NCBI GenBank assembly: GCA_029558835.1
Contig: JAKQDH010000105.1
Location: 33,880-97,879, forward strand
Source of the DNA: Planctomycetota bacterium
GTDB lineage: Bacteria > Planctomycetota > Phycisphaerae > UBA1845
Reading direction: 5' to 3'
DNA length: 64,000 nucleotides
Made by a program: the position numbers and the translations under genes. Below the pieces are notes generated by a model that worked only from the letters and a program-made list of their open reading frames with translations, was not told where the DNA came from and did not search any database. Positions 27,363 through 36,903 of the stretch are shown in pieces; the stretch's first letter is position 1, and each line of letters opens with the position of its first letter.

Positions 27363-28355
27363 CTACTCGTCGAAGGCTACGCCCAGCAACCCCGCGATCC
27401 GATCGAAATCATCCAGCGAGTAGTACTCGATCACGATTCTTCCCGTCCCCTTGCGCCGGCCCTCGCGGACCACTACTTTGGTCTTGACCGCCGCCTCCAG
27501 CCGGCGCTGAACCTCGCTGACGTGCGGCGTCGCCCGTGCCGGGGCCGGGGCGGCCGGGCGGGCCGCGTCGCCGCCTACCTCCCCCCTCTCCCGCCGGACG
27601 ATCTCCTCGAGCGCGCGCACGGACAGATCATGGGCGACGGCCGCGGCCGCCAACTCGACACGACGCTGCTCGCTGCCGACACCGAGCAGACAGCGGGCGT
27701 GGCCCATGCTCAGGCGCCCGCTGGCGACCAAAGCCTGGATCGACTCGCCCAGATCGAGCAAGCGCAGGTAGTTGACAACCGTGGTGCGATCCTCGCCGAG
27801 TCGCCGGGCCAGATCTTCGGGGCCCGCGCCAAAGCGGGTGCAGTACTCGCGGTACGCGGCCGCCCGGTCCATCGCGTTGAGGTCCTCGCGCTCGATATTC
27901 TCGATCAGGGCCCACTCGAGCATCTGCCGGTCGTCGGCCTCGCGCACCAGAATCGGGACAGTGGTCAGTCCTGCTTCTCTGGCTGCTCGCCAGCGCCTCT
28001 CGCCTGCGACGATCTGGTAACCGCGGCCGTGGGGCCGAACCACAATCGGCTGCAACATGCCGTTTTCGAGGATGGATCGCGCCAATGGTAGCACATTCTC
28101 TGATGATATAGCACGACGCGGTTGGAATGGGTTTGCTTCCAGCGTCTCCACGGGCACATGGAAGGTGAACTTCGGCCCGCTTGGGCGCTCCGAGGCGGCG
28201 GAAAGCGGATGGCGGGACGCGGCTTGGGCGGCGGTAGGGTCAGGCGGCGGTTGTGGGGTCAGGGCCGGAGGTTGCGGCGGGCCGGCCGGTTCGCCGCGAT
28301 AGTCGCTGACGAGCGAGTCCAGGCCGCGGCCGAGACGCCTTGTCTGCTTGCTCAT
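27363..28355 (-). CDS. parB: Chromosome-partitioning protein ParB
   Basis: 330 residues from the ATG at 28355 (MSKQTRRLGRGLDSLVSDYR, the usual chromosomal ParB opening). The ParB/Srx domain has NPFQPRR (75-81) and the CTP-binding loop GERRWRAAREAG (118-129). The HTH region reads EDLARRLGEDRTTVVNYLRLLDL, and GRLSMGHARCLLG is the conserved next helix. A C-terminal dimerisation region follows a Pro/Ala-rich linker. ParB binds parS, spreads by a CTP switch and helps segregate the origin region. Two parS sites lie 237-496 bases upstream. ParA, usually just upstream, is not in this window. Confidence 0.96.
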   Translation of the reverse strand: MSKQTRRLGRGLDSLVSDYRGEPAGPPQPPALTPQPPPDPTAAQAASRHPLSAASERPSGPKFTFHVPVETLEANPFQPRRAISSENVLPLARSILENGMLQPIVVRPHGRGYQIVAGERRWRAAREAGLTTVPILVREADDRQMLEWALIENIEREDLNAMDRAAAYREYCTRFGAGPEDLARRLGEDRTTVVNYLRLLDLGESIQALVASGRLSMGHARCLLGVGSEQRRVELAAAAVAHDLSVRALEEIVRRERGEVGGDAARPAAPAPARATPHVSEVQRRLEAAVKTKVVVREGRRKGTGRIVIEYYSLDDFDRIAGLLGVAFDE

Positions 28356-28591
28356 CGGGAACGTCTCCGTCAAACGAGGAGCGTCAGGGTGGGCCCGTCC
28401 GGGAGCCCCGGGGGCAGTCTCACTAAGTGGACATACCCGAACCGCCAGCATTGGGCAAGATGTGAGCAAGCTGGGGGTGGAAACGTCCGGAGGGGCAGAC
28501 GTCCGGGCTGGCGATGAAGGGCAATGGGCGGCGTGTGCGTTGGCGCCGGGCAGGAGGCGTGGCGAGCGAAGGCAACACACGCGGCTTGGGT

Positions 28592-28607
28592 CGTTTCACG
28601 TGAAACA
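28592..28607. promoter_or_regulatory. parS centromere site (15 of 16 bases of the consensus)
   Basis: CGTTTCACGTGAAACA differs at one base from the symmetric parS TGTTTCACGTGAAACA. It lies 237 bases upstream of the parB start, the usual surroundings for parS. Confidence 0.85.
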
Positions 28608-28835
28608 GCGCGGGCGGTCGGCCCGGTCCGGGGTGCGCCCACATACCGTCGAACGGCGCCCGCCCTGTGCCAGGCTTGGCAGCGCACTGGCCGGGAACCC
28701 AAGGTTCCGGGTTGCGAGACGGGCGGCGGGTATGGGCGGGTGGGTGGAGCCGGCCGGCTGCGGAGGAAACGTTTGCCGTCCTCACGACGCGCGGTCTTGA
28801 TTCACCCAACCCACTCTCCCCACGCTTGGTCCGTT

Positions 28836-28851
28836 TGTTTCACGTGGAACA
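28836..28851. promoter_or_regulatory. parS centromere site (exact consensus variant)
   Basis: TGTTTCACGTGGAACA is a full 16-base match to the known bacterial parS consensus. It lies 244 bases from the first site, so ParB could bridge or spread between them. Confidence 0.92.
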
Positions 28852-29435
28852 TGCGACATGGTTGGCGGCTGGCGGACCTCGGGTGTATGGCCATCATTGT
28901 CACGCCCGAGACGCACTCGTATCCGCCAGAGCGTCTGTGCGCAAGCATGCGCCGGCGGCCGCGGGATTCGACCGCTGTCTGACGATCATGGTTCGTGATC
29001 GGTGATGCAAACTCGCGTGCCTGGTCCCGTCCCCGTCTTGAACGTGCTCAGTGCCGGGAGGCGCGAGTCGCGCACGAGGAGCGCACACACGTCTCACCAG
29101 AGCGGGGGTTGCAGCGGCCTGACGGCCAGGCAGCGACGGGTTCGCGTTTCAGGACTCCGGTGGAACCTGAACTGACTTTACGGCGCACGCAGGATCATGT
29201 GGTGCTACACATCGGTGAGCAAGCAAGTCGGTCGTCAGTGTATATTCGGTATTTGTTTGGTCGCCGCGTTGGGTTGACCCCGAACGGGGGCGGGAACGCG
29301 CGCCGGGCGCCGACGGGGTGGGCCGAGGACGCAGCGCGGCGGCCTGCGTCGGCGTCGGTAAGATGGCACGGGCAGCGCGCCGGTACGGGCGCGGGGCGAG
29401 CGGAGCGTGGGGGCGGTGGTCAGAGGGCGGCAGTG

Positions 29436-31163
29436 ATGAACGGCGCGGGCAGGGTCGGGGAAGCGTATCGCGCGGGGCGGCGGGAGGCCGTCGTATTCGG
29501 CGCGGCGCTGCTGATACGTCTCGCGCATGTCGTGGCGACGTGGAACGTGGCGTTCGTACAGCGTCCGGTGGGCGACGCAGCGGGGTATCTGGCGTGGGCG
29601 CAGCGTATCGCGGGCGGTGAATGGCTGGGAACGGAGGCGTTCTACCAGGCGCCGGCGTATCCCTACGTGCTGGGCGCGTTGTTCAGCGTGTTCGGTCCGG
29701 AGGTGGCGGTGGTGCGGGCGGCGCAGGCGCTGTGGGGGGCGGCAAGCGCGGCCGTGCTGTGCTGGGCGGGAGGCGTCCTGTTTGGCAGGCGCACGGCGTG
29801 GGCGGCGGGGCTGATGCATGCGCTGTACGGACCGGCGGTGTTCTTCGACGGAATCGTGCAGAAGGCGGCGCTGGCGGGGGCGCTGACGTGCGTCGTGGTT
29901 GCGGGAGTGGCGGCGTGCACGCGAAGTGCCAGATACGTGGCACCAACAGTTGTCGGGGGAGCGGCGGGACTGCTGGCGTTGACGCGGGAGAACGCGCTGG
30001 CCTGGCTGCCGGTACTGTTGGTATTCATGGTGGTGGAGAGCCGCTGGCGGCAGGGGCTGAGGTGGAGGACGGTGGCGTGGCGGGCGGCGGCGTTGGGGGC
30101 GGGGGCCTTGCTGTGGCTGGTGGCGGCGGGGGCGCGGAACGCGGCGGTAACGGGGGAGTGGTCGGTGTCGACGTTCCAGTTCGGTCCGAATCTGTATATC
30201 GGTAACGGGGCGGAGGCGGACGGGCGGTACCGGCCGCTGGTGCGGGGTCACGAAACGCCGGAGTTCGAGCGGCAGGATGCCACCAGGTTGGCAGAAGAGG
30301 CGCTGGGGCGGGAGTTGACGGCGGCGGAGGTGTCGCGCTACTGGGCAGGACGGGCGTGGGCGGAGATGAGGGCGGCGCCGGGGCGATCGGTGAGGCTGCT
30401 GGGTTTGAAGGCGCTGCTCACGTGGAACCGCTATGAGGTGCCCGACGTGGAGGGGCTGGCGGTGTACGCGGGGCAGTCGGCGGTGTTGCGTGGCGTGTCA
30501 CGGGTGTGGCACTTCGGCGTGGTGGCGCCGCTGGCGGTGGGCGGCATCGTGCTGACGCGGCGGCGGTGGCGGGAACTGTGGGTGTTCTATGTGTTGGCGG
30601 CGGCGCTGACGGGAGCGGTCGCGCTGTTCTATGTTTTGGCGAGGTACCGGTTTCCAATGGTGCCGATTCTGGTGTTGTTCGCGGCGGCCGGGGTCGGGGA
30701 GGCGGTGGACCTGGTGCGGCAAAGGAGGTGGAAGGCGCTGAGCGTGACGGCGGGGGTGGTGGCGCTGGTCGCGGTGGTGGTGAACTGGCCGGTGCAGGAC
30801 GAGCGACGGCTGGAGGCGCTGGCGCAGATGAATCTGGGCGTGGTGCTGGCGCAGCGTGGGGAGCTGACGGAGGCGACGACGTGGCTGCAGGCGGCGGTGC
30901 GGGGTTGCCCCGGGTCGGCGGAGGCGCACTTCAACCTGGCACAGGCGCTGATGCTGGCGGGGCGTGACGAGGAGGCGATCGCCGCGTATCGGGAGGCGCT
31001 GCGATGGGCGCCGCAGGTAGCGGAAGTGCATTTCTTCCTGGCCCAGGCGCTGGAGCGGACGGGCCGGACGGCCGAGGCCGTGACGCACTATCGGAGCGTA
31101 CTGAGGCTGGCGCCGGATGACGCGGAGGCGCTGGCGGCCATCCACCGGCTGGGGCCGAAGTGA
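29436..31163 (+). CDS. GT39/PMT-like membrane glycosyltransferase with C-terminal TPR repeats
   Basis: 575 residues from an ATG behind CAGAGGGCGG. There are about ten hydrophobic segments up to residue about 445. The first loop carries GDAAGYLAWAQRIAGGEW (Asp47), matching the catalytic acidic loop of GT-C fold enzymes such as ArnT/PMT, followed by FYQAPAYPYVLGALF. The last 125 residues hold three TPR units (NLGVVLAQRGELTEATTWLQ; HFNLAQALMLAGRDEEAIAA; HFFLAQALERTGRTAEAVTH). A polyprenyl-phosphate sugar donor and a protein or lipid acceptor are likely; the TPR part probably binds a protein partner. It stands alone and converges with the protease gene. Confidence 0.8.
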   Translation: MNGAGRVGEAYRAGRREAVVFGAALLIRLAHVVATWNVAFVQRPVGDAAGYLAWAQRIAGGEWLGTEAFYQAPAYPYVLGALFSVFGPEVAVVRAAQALWGAASAAVLCWAGGVLFGRRTAWAAGLMHALYGPAVFFDGIVQKAALAGALTCVVVAGVAACTRSARYVAPTVVGGAAGLLALTRENALAWLPVLLVFMVVESRWRQGLRWRTVAWRAAALGAGALLWLVAAGARNAAVTGEWSVSTFQFGPNLYIGNGAEADGRYRPLVRGHETPEFERQDATRLAEEALGRELTAAEVSRYWAGRAWAEMRAAPGRSVRLLGLKALLTWNRYEVPDVEGLAVYAGQSAVLRGVSRVWHFGVVAPLAVGGIVLTRRRWRELWVFYVLAAALTGAVALFYVLARYRFPMVPILVLFAAAGVGEAVDLVRQRRWKALSVTAGVVALVAVVVNWPVQDERRLEALAQMNLGVVLAQRGELTEATTWLQAAVRGCPGSAEAHFNLAQALMLAGRDEEAIAAYREALRWAPQVAEVHFFLAQALERTGRTAEAVTHYRSVLRLAPDDAEALAAIHRLGPK

Positions 31164-31183
31164 AGGGGCTGCCGCGCAAGCAA

Positions 31184-31219
31184 AGAACCGCCCGGGCTTT
31201 TGGGGCCGCGGGCGGTTCT
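31184..31219. terminator. Hairpin between convergent genes, likely bidirectional terminator
   Basis: Arms AGAACCGCCCG (31184-31194) and CGGGCGGTTCT (31209-31219) pair perfectly over 11 bases around a 14-base loop. It starts 20 bases after the glycosyltransferase stop, and the convergent protease gene ends 42 bases further on. A T-rich tail is weak (CTTTT lies in the loop). A second small dyad, GTGAAGT/ACTTCAC, lies at 31231-31252. Confidence 0.7.
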
Positions 31220-31260
31220 CAGTGTACTGCCGTGAAGTCAGATCACTTCACGTGTCGGAC

Positions 31261-34149
31261 TCACGGCAGCGGGGGAAGCTGGTTGCCGAAGCACGCCTCG
31301 AACGGCGGCGCTCCGTTCAGCATGTTGACCAGGACGATCATGTCGGCCACGGTGACCGTGCCGGACCGGTCAATGTCCGTTTGGTGTGCGGCCGGGTGGC
31401 CGCCACCGAGGGCGGCATTGATGTTGTTGACGACCGCAATCAGGTCGCTGGCGCTGACTGTCCGACTGCCGTCCACGTCACCGGGCAGGAAGCCCAGACG
31501 GATGACGTCGTCGGCGTCACCATCCACATAGCTGACGACGGTCCAGGCGTTGGGATCGAGGGGACGATTGAACGTCAGCGTGGCCGCTGCTCCGTTGGCC
31601 GCCACCTGCTGAACGGCCGGCGCGATCTGGTCGCACTCACCGGGCAGACAGGTCTCCGTCAGCACGAACGCCCCCGGTGTCAGCCCGTCGACGGTCCGGT
31701 TGAAGGTCAACTCGACGCTCTCCCAGCCGCGCGGTTCCAGCGTGGTCGGGTGGATCGGCGTGCAGGCGTCGATGGCGCCCGTGGGCGGGTTACTGCCGGT
31801 GATGTGCAGGGCGGGCAGGGTGGGAACGCCCCAGATCTGAATGTCGTCCAGGTTCCAGCCCGGATAGGTCACGGAACCGTCGGTCGGGCCCATGCCCCAG
31901 CGGACGTACACCGTGGACTCGCCATCGGCCACGGCGGAGATGTCCAAGGTATGCAAGGACCAGGCCGCTTCGCTAAGCGAGGTCGGGCCGTTCTCCCAGA
32001 CCTTCACCCAGTTGGCGCCGTTGGCGGAGACCTCCACGGTGGCGTGGTCAAAGGTGACCCTCTCGACGCCGAGCCAGCGGCGGAAACGCAACTCGGTCGC
32101 CACCTGATTCGTGCAGTCAATGGCCGTTGTCGTCAGGTGCTCGGTGGCGCCCATCCAGTTGGCGTAGTCCCCGTTGAGGTTGTAGCCGTACACGTTGGGT
32201 CCGGTGTGGCCGGTGGTCGGGTCACTGTTGTGGCTGCCCAGCCCGGCGGGTTGCCCGAACGCCCATTGCCCCTGGCAGGTCCAGCCCGGATTGGTATCGA
32301 GCGGGAACGCGTGGATCAGTTGAGCGGGCGGGATGACGACCGTGAGGTCGATCGTGGCGACGTTGGACTCGCCGCCCTCCGGCGGGACGCCGCCGTCATC
32401 GGCGAGGAACTCGAAGCCGTCGGCGCCCCAGTAGTTGGCAAACGGCAGGTAGACCACCGTGTGACCACCGCCCACGAGCGTATAGGGGGCGGTGTTGATG
32501 GCGCCGGCGTCGGGGTCGCTGAGCCGGCCGTGGCTCGGCAGGGACGTGATGACGTAGCTGAGGGCCCCCGGCACTTCCGGCAGACCGTCATCGTCCGCGA
32601 CGAGGGGAATGTTCAAGCTGGTGTTCCAGGGCAGCGTGAATTCGCCGTCGCTCGCCTCGGGCGGACGTGGTCCGCAACGCTCCTCGGCCAGCAGCACCGC
32701 GGCGTACGCGTTGACCAGACCGTGGCCATAGCTGTTGTCGTCGCCCGCGGTTCCCAGGTCTACGGCGGTTTCGTAGAGGATGTCCTTGACCTCCTGGACG
32801 GTCAGATCGGGGCAGGCCTGGCGAATCAGGGCCACCACGCCGGCCACGTGCGGCGTGGCCATCGACGTGCCGTCTGAGTACGAGTAGCCACTCGGTACCG
32901 ACGAGCGAACGCTCACCCCGGGTGCGGCGACCTCCGGCTTGATGGCGGCCGCACCGGTCGGCGTGCAATACGTCGGCCCCCGTGAGGAGAACGACGCGAT
33001 GGGATAAGACGGCGGGCTGTTGCCGTCCACGGCAGCCACGGCACAGGTGCGGTAGTCGTCCGTGGCCCGGTCCGACGGGCGGCGCAGAGTGTTGGCACTG
33101 GAGCCTTCGTTGCCGGCCGCGAACACGACCACGACGCCGGCGGCCTCGCAGGCATCGAGATAGCCCCAGAACGACGGGTCACAGGGCGCGTTGTACGGTG
33201 GCACGCTGTGCGACGTGCGAATTCCCCAGGAGTTTGAGCAGACGGTGGGGACATCCCAGAAAGTGCTGGGGTTCTCGTCGGGATCCACGATCCACTGAAA
33301 CGCCAGGATGGCGTCGGTGCAGGTCTGATAGAGGCTTACCCGATCGATCACGGCGGCATGGATCCACTGCGCGCCCGGGGCGACGCCGACCTGATCGCCG
33401 GGAGGCCCGCCGCAGATCGTCCCCATCGTATGCGTGCCGTGGGAACCGCTGTCCTGGGGGAACGTCCAGTGAGTTACCGGATCGAACAGGGCCCAGCCGG
33501 GGTGGCCGGTGTAGCGCGCGTCGGCCACGCCGCGCCAACGAGAAGCCAGTGCCGCGTGACTGCCCGCCACGCCGGTATCCAACGAGGACACCAGCACGCC
33601 CGTACCATCGTAGCCGAGGGCCCACGCCTCGGGGGCGCGGATGGCCACCAGGCCCGGCTCCGGAGTACGCATGCCGGGCGGCTCGGTACAGGGCTCGGTG
33701 TGGACCGGCGTTACGGACTCGATCTCATAGTTCAGGTAGGTCATGCCGACATCGGCACGGGTCGCCAGTTCCTGGATGACGGCACGCGGCGCGTCGATGC
33801 GGATCATGTTTGCGATCCAGAACGGCTGAAAGAACGCCACCTCACCGCGGACATAGAGCCGCTTCAGTTCGTCCAGCAGTTCGGTCTGGGTCGCGGCCGC
33901 TTTGTCCCGGAGGGCAGTGACGACCGCTTCGTGGCGGGCCGCTGGTGTGGCGCGCTCCCGCGTGAGCTGCCGGTCCAGGGCCGCCAGGTCGACATAGTCA
34001 TCCAGGAACAACAAAGCGGATACGACCTCTTGGTCTCCGACGTCCTCGAGCACCACCTCGAGCGTCGGGTCCAACTCCCCCGCGCGCGCGGGCCCCGCCC
34101 AGCCAATGACTAGGCTGCCGATGAGCAACACCAACCACAAGTTTCTCAT
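31261..34149 (-). CDS. Exported S8 subtilisin-family serine protease with dockerin-like C-terminus
   Basis: 962 residues from the ATG at 34149. A Sec signal peptide (MRNLWLVLLIGSLVIGWAGPARA) is followed by a pro-region. The catalytic triad is Asp191 (SSLDTGVAGSHAA), His237 (GSHGTHTMGTI) and a Ser near 428 (DGTSMATPHVAG), with the oxyanion region AAGNEGSS. C-terminal to the protease domain are cadherin/Ig-like segments (about 490-590), a jellyroll-like region with a WNLDDIQIWG end, and a pair of dockerin-like Ca-binding repeats: GDVDGSRTVSASDLIAVVN and DIDRSGTVTVADMIVLVN. It is secreted or surface-bound and probably degrades protein. No cohesin is seen in the window. Confidence 0.92.
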   Translation of the reverse strand: MRNLWLVLLIGSLVIGWAGPARAGELDPTLEVVLEDVGDQEVVSALLFLDDYVDLAALDRQLTRERATPAARHEAVVTALRDKAAATQTELLDELKRLYVRGEVAFFQPFWIANMIRIDAPRAVIQELATRADVGMTYLNYEIESVTPVHTEPCTEPPGMRTPEPGLVAIRAPEAWALGYDGTGVLVSSLDTGVAGSHAALASRWRGVADARYTGHPGWALFDPVTHWTFPQDSGSHGTHTMGTICGGPPGDQVGVAPGAQWIHAAVIDRVSLYQTCTDAILAFQWIVDPDENPSTFWDVPTVCSNSWGIRTSHSVPPYNAPCDPSFWGYLDACEAAGVVVVFAAGNEGSSANTLRRPSDRATDDYRTCAVAAVDGNSPPSYPIASFSSRGPTYCTPTGAAAIKPEVAAPGVSVRSSVPSGYSYSDGTSMATPHVAGVVALIRQACPDLTVQEVKDILYETAVDLGTAGDDNSYGHGLVNAYAAVLLAEERCGPRPPEASDGEFTLPWNTSLNIPLVADDDGLPEVPGALSYVITSLPSHGRLSDPDAGAINTAPYTLVGGGHTVVYLPFANYWGADGFEFLADDGGVPPEGGESNVATIDLTVVIPPAQLIHAFPLDTNPGWTCQGQWAFGQPAGLGSHNSDPTTGHTGPNVYGYNLNGDYANWMGATEHLTTTAIDCTNQVATELRFRRWLGVERVTFDHATVEVSANGANWVKVWENGPTSLSEAAWSLHTLDISAVADGESTVYVRWGMGPTDGSVTYPGWNLDDIQIWGVPTLPALHITGSNPPTGAIDACTPIHPTTLEPRGWESVELTFNRTVDGLTPGAFVLTETCLPGECDQIAPAVQQVAANGAAATLTFNRPLDPNAWTVVSYVDGDADDVIRLGFLPGDVDGSRTVSASDLIAVVNNINAALGGGHPAAHQTDIDRSGTVTVADMIVLVNMLNGAPPFEACFGNQLPPLP

Positions 34150-34879
34150 CCCACTCTTCCTTCTTCTTCCGGTTTGAACCACGTTTGTGCGCGGCGGTCA
34201 TGCCCCCGCGAGCGCCCCCATGCAAGAACTAGCTGAGTGTGCCTTCGTTTCCCCGCGTCCCCCACAGTGGCCCGCGCCCGCGCGAACCGCTGTCGGTCCC
34301 CGCCGGTACCCTGATCCCAAAGCATGTCCGGCGAAAAACACCCCAGTCTTACGAGGTACACCCTTCCCCGGCAGGCTCACCCTTACCCCGAACGACTACC
34401 TTATCGCGCAGGCGGCGGAAAAACAAGGTTTGGAGGTTGAGGGGTAGGCTATCGGAGTGAGGGACAGCCTTGGCGGGTGGGACGGGGACGTTGCCCGTAG
34501 GAGCTGTAGAAAGTCGTCGAATCGCCGACGTTGGTCGGGTTACCTCAGTCCTTCCGCCGGGACACAAGTGGGCTGGGCGGCATACTGGGGAGGGGTCTGG
34601 CGCGGCGGCCTCCCGGAACAATGATGTTTATGAAGAGAAACTGCATATCTGCGTGGGTTCGGGGCGTGGCCGAGCACGTTGATCTCGCAGGCGGAGCGGG
34701 TGACGGGCGCTTGCTCGAGGGCGAGGCGGGCGCAGCCTGACGGGGCAGGCGAAGGCGATTGAGCGGCGGGGCTGGAGCCGATAGAATGGCGGTTTCGGGC
34801 CGCGCAACGCGGTTCGGTCAACTCTCCCAGTGTGGATTGACGGAGTCATGGTGCGCTGCATCTCTTGGAGGGATATGTC
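34150..34879. other. 730-base divergent spacer, no gene seen
   Basis: The stretch lies between the protease gene and the dockerin-ended gene. Short frames exist on both strands but none has protein-like composition, a ribosome site or a recognisable motif. Promoters for both neighbours are expected here. Confidence 0.4.
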
Positions 34880-36451
34880 ATGGCAAGGGGACAGAGCATG
34901 AAAACACAAGGGACAGTGGGTGGCCTGGTCGGGTTTTCGGGGATGGCCTCGCTGTGGGTGATCGCGGTGGCCGCGAGCGCGGGGGAGGTTGAGGTGATCT
35001 TCTCCGAGGCGCCGGGTCATCCGACGGCCGTCGTACCCGGGGCCCTGGACCTGAGCGGCAATCCCGTATTCACAGAGTTTAAGGCCCTCGAGGACCTGGG
35101 CGTCAGCCCCGACGGGACTCAGTGGATTATCAAGGGGCGCAACTGGCTGGGCGCCGACCTGGAGATCATGATGTTGCGCGGCTCCGGCGACGTCGGGGCG
35201 GTCTTCGCGCAGGAGGGCCAGCCCGTTCACGACGGAGCAGCGGGCGAGGTTTACGACTTCTTCAGCACCAGCCCGCCGTGGTTCAATGAACTGAACCAGT
35301 TTGTCTATGTCGCCCGCGCGCGGGGTGGTATTTCGAGCGTGGCGCAGAAGGGTATCTTCTTTGATGGCACGACCTTCAACATGGTCCGCCAACAGAGCGA
35401 TCCGGCGCTGGGCTTGATTGATCTGCCACCGAACCCTTCCGGTGACGAGTTGTTTGGCAACTCGCTCGGGTCGATGCACGTGCTGAACAACGGGACGTTC
35501 GGCTACCAGGACAGCACCCTCCAGAATCTTCACTCGACGCGCCGACCGGCCATCTTCTACAACGACACGTCCTTCCGGCAGTCAGGAGTCAGCCCCATCG
35601 GCGGCAACGTCTGGGACTTCCTGGACGCCAACACCTTCTGGACGACGCCGGACGGGGCCCACTGGATCGCGCAGGGTGATGACGAGGGCGACACCTCGCA
35701 GGATGTCATTCTCGTCGTTGACGACCAGGTGGTACTGCGGGAGAACACGTTGATACCGAACACCACCATCACCATGGCCGCAGTTTTCCACACCAAGCTG
35801 GTCGGAGACGGCACGTGGTACTGCCGTGGCGACGATCCGTCGGACAACGACTGGGCGCTGCGGAGCGGGGAATTGGTGGCCGCCAGCGGCGACCTGATCA
35901 TCACCGACAGTACCGAGCACTGGACTGATACGTTCTACGCGTTCGCTGGCAACACGCTGGGCGACTGGGTGTTGGCCGGCACGACCGACAACGGCAACAC
36001 CCAAACGGACTCGGTCATCGTGCTCAACGGGGAGCAGGTTGTGGTGCGCGAGGGCGATCCGGTCGACCTGGATGGCAATGGTTTGTTTGATGACGACGCG
36101 TTCATCGGGCGCGGCACCTCGACCTTGAGCGCCTTTCATCCCAACGACATCTACTTGAGTGACGACCTGGCGTTGTACTTCTTTGCCTCGCTGCGGAACG
36201 CGGCCGGCGAGGACCTCGGCACGTTCGGCACCGGCGGTGACGCGTTCCTGCGTAAGTGCCTCGCCCCGGCGGGCGATGGTGATTACGACGGGGACGGCGA
36301 CGTGGACCTCGCGGACTTCGCCGAGTTTCAGGCGTGCTTCAACCCCGCGGTGGTGGGACCAGGCTGCCAGGCGGGCAATCTGGACGGCGACTGCGACGTT
36401 GATCTGGATGATTACACGCAGTTTGCAACGGTGCTGAGCGGGCCGACGTAA
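34880..36451 (+). CDS. Exported protein with dockerin-like C-terminal repeats
   Basis: 523 residues from the ATG at 34880, six bases after a GGAGGG ribosome site. A signal peptide is visible (GLVGFSGMASLWVIAVAASAGEV). The body is a series of similar strands with recurring W-x-G/D and DGTQWIIKGR, DGAHWIAQGDDEG, VILVVDDQVVLREN, SVIVLNGEQVVVREG, suggesting beta-propeller or beta-sandwich repeats. The C-terminal 60 residues hold two dockerin-like units (GDYDGDGDVDLADFAEFQ and GNLDGDCDVDLDDYTQFA), with Asp/Gly Ca-binding loops. This tail is very common in Phycisphaerae exported proteins. Function is unknown. Confidence 0.8.
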   Translation: MARGQSMKTQGTVGGLVGFSGMASLWVIAVAASAGEVEVIFSEAPGHPTAVVPGALDLSGNPVFTEFKALEDLGVSPDGTQWIIKGRNWLGADLEIMMLRGSGDVGAVFAQEGQPVHDGAAGEVYDFFSTSPPWFNELNQFVYVARARGGISSVAQKGIFFDGTTFNMVRQQSDPALGLIDLPPNPSGDELFGNSLGSMHVLNNGTFGYQDSTLQNLHSTRRPAIFYNDTSFRQSGVSPIGGNVWDFLDANTFWTTPDGAHWIAQGDDEGDTSQDVILVVDDQVVLRENTLIPNTTITMAAVFHTKLVGDGTWYCRGDDPSDNDWALRSGELVAASGDLIITDSTEHWTDTFYAFAGNTLGDWVLAGTTDNGNTQTDSVIVLNGEQVVVREGDPVDLDGNGLFDDDAFIGRGTSTLSAFHPNDIYLSDDLALYFFASLRNAAGEDLGTFGTGGDAFLRKCLAPAGDGDYDGDGDVDLADFAEFQACFNPAVVGPGCQAGNLDGDCDVDLDDYTQFATVLSGPT

Positions 36452-36903
36452 CCGCAGCGCTGAGGGTGACGGGCTTGTCACGGCGGCTGCGGCCTGCGTC
36501 AGCGGGGGCGGCCGCGGGGACCGTAGCGACGCGGAGGTTCGCCCCGAATCGCGGGGTGAACTTCCGCGTCGGCTGCGCACGGAAGGGCCGCTGAGTCCTG
36601 CCGGCCGAGCCCGCGCGCGTTCGCGCACGTCTAATCGGGCACGGCTACGTTCATTGAATCGCTGCCCCCCCTTTGGTACACTGGCGTTTGCAACTGCGGG
36701 CCTCGGTGCCCAGTGGGGTCACCGATGGGCCTGGGGACCCGTCCGGGTGGTCGGCCCGGCGGATATCAGATCGCACCGTCCCCGGTGCCCACGGTTTTCC
36801 GTTTCCTATCCCGGCGGCGCATCCAGCACCTCTTGACGGAGGGATGCCGGTGGCCGCGGCTGTCCGTACCGCCGGTCGGCGGTGCGAGCGGGGAGACACG
36901 TCC
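36452..36903. other. Spacer with a long hairpin (probable terminator)
   Basis: No gene is seen. The hairpin is annotated separately at 36528-36570. The remainder leads up to the next exported protein and should contain its promoter, which I could not place. Confidence 0.4.
36528..36570. terminator. Long imperfect hairpin after the dockerin-ended gene
   Basis: Left arm GACGCGGAGGTTCGCCCCG (36528-36546) pairs with right arm CGGGGTGAACTTCCGCGTC (36552-36570) across a 5-base loop, with only two G-T-type mismatches. It lies 77 bases after the stop of the upstream gene. No T-tract follows, so it could also act as an RNA-stabilising element. Confidence 0.6.

Larger units (their letters stand above)
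28356..29435. other. 1.1 kb spacer upstream of parB containing two parS sites
   Basis: No convincing gene is seen on either strand, although the plus-strand frame of the next gene stays open here with non-protein-like composition. Two parS sites are annotated separately. The position where parA would normally lie is empty. The promoters of parB (leftward) and of the glycosyltransferase (rightward) must lie here. Confidence 0.5.

Noticed and set aside
28995..29435. N-terminal extension of the glycosyltransferase
   Set aside because: Frame is open but Arg/Gly/Ala-rich and not protein-like; ATG at 29436 has a ribosome site and leads into the first membrane segment.
31117..32877. 586-residue open frame antisense to the S8 protease gene
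   Set aside because: The protease frame has signal peptide, catalytic triad and dockerin repeats; the antisense frame has none.
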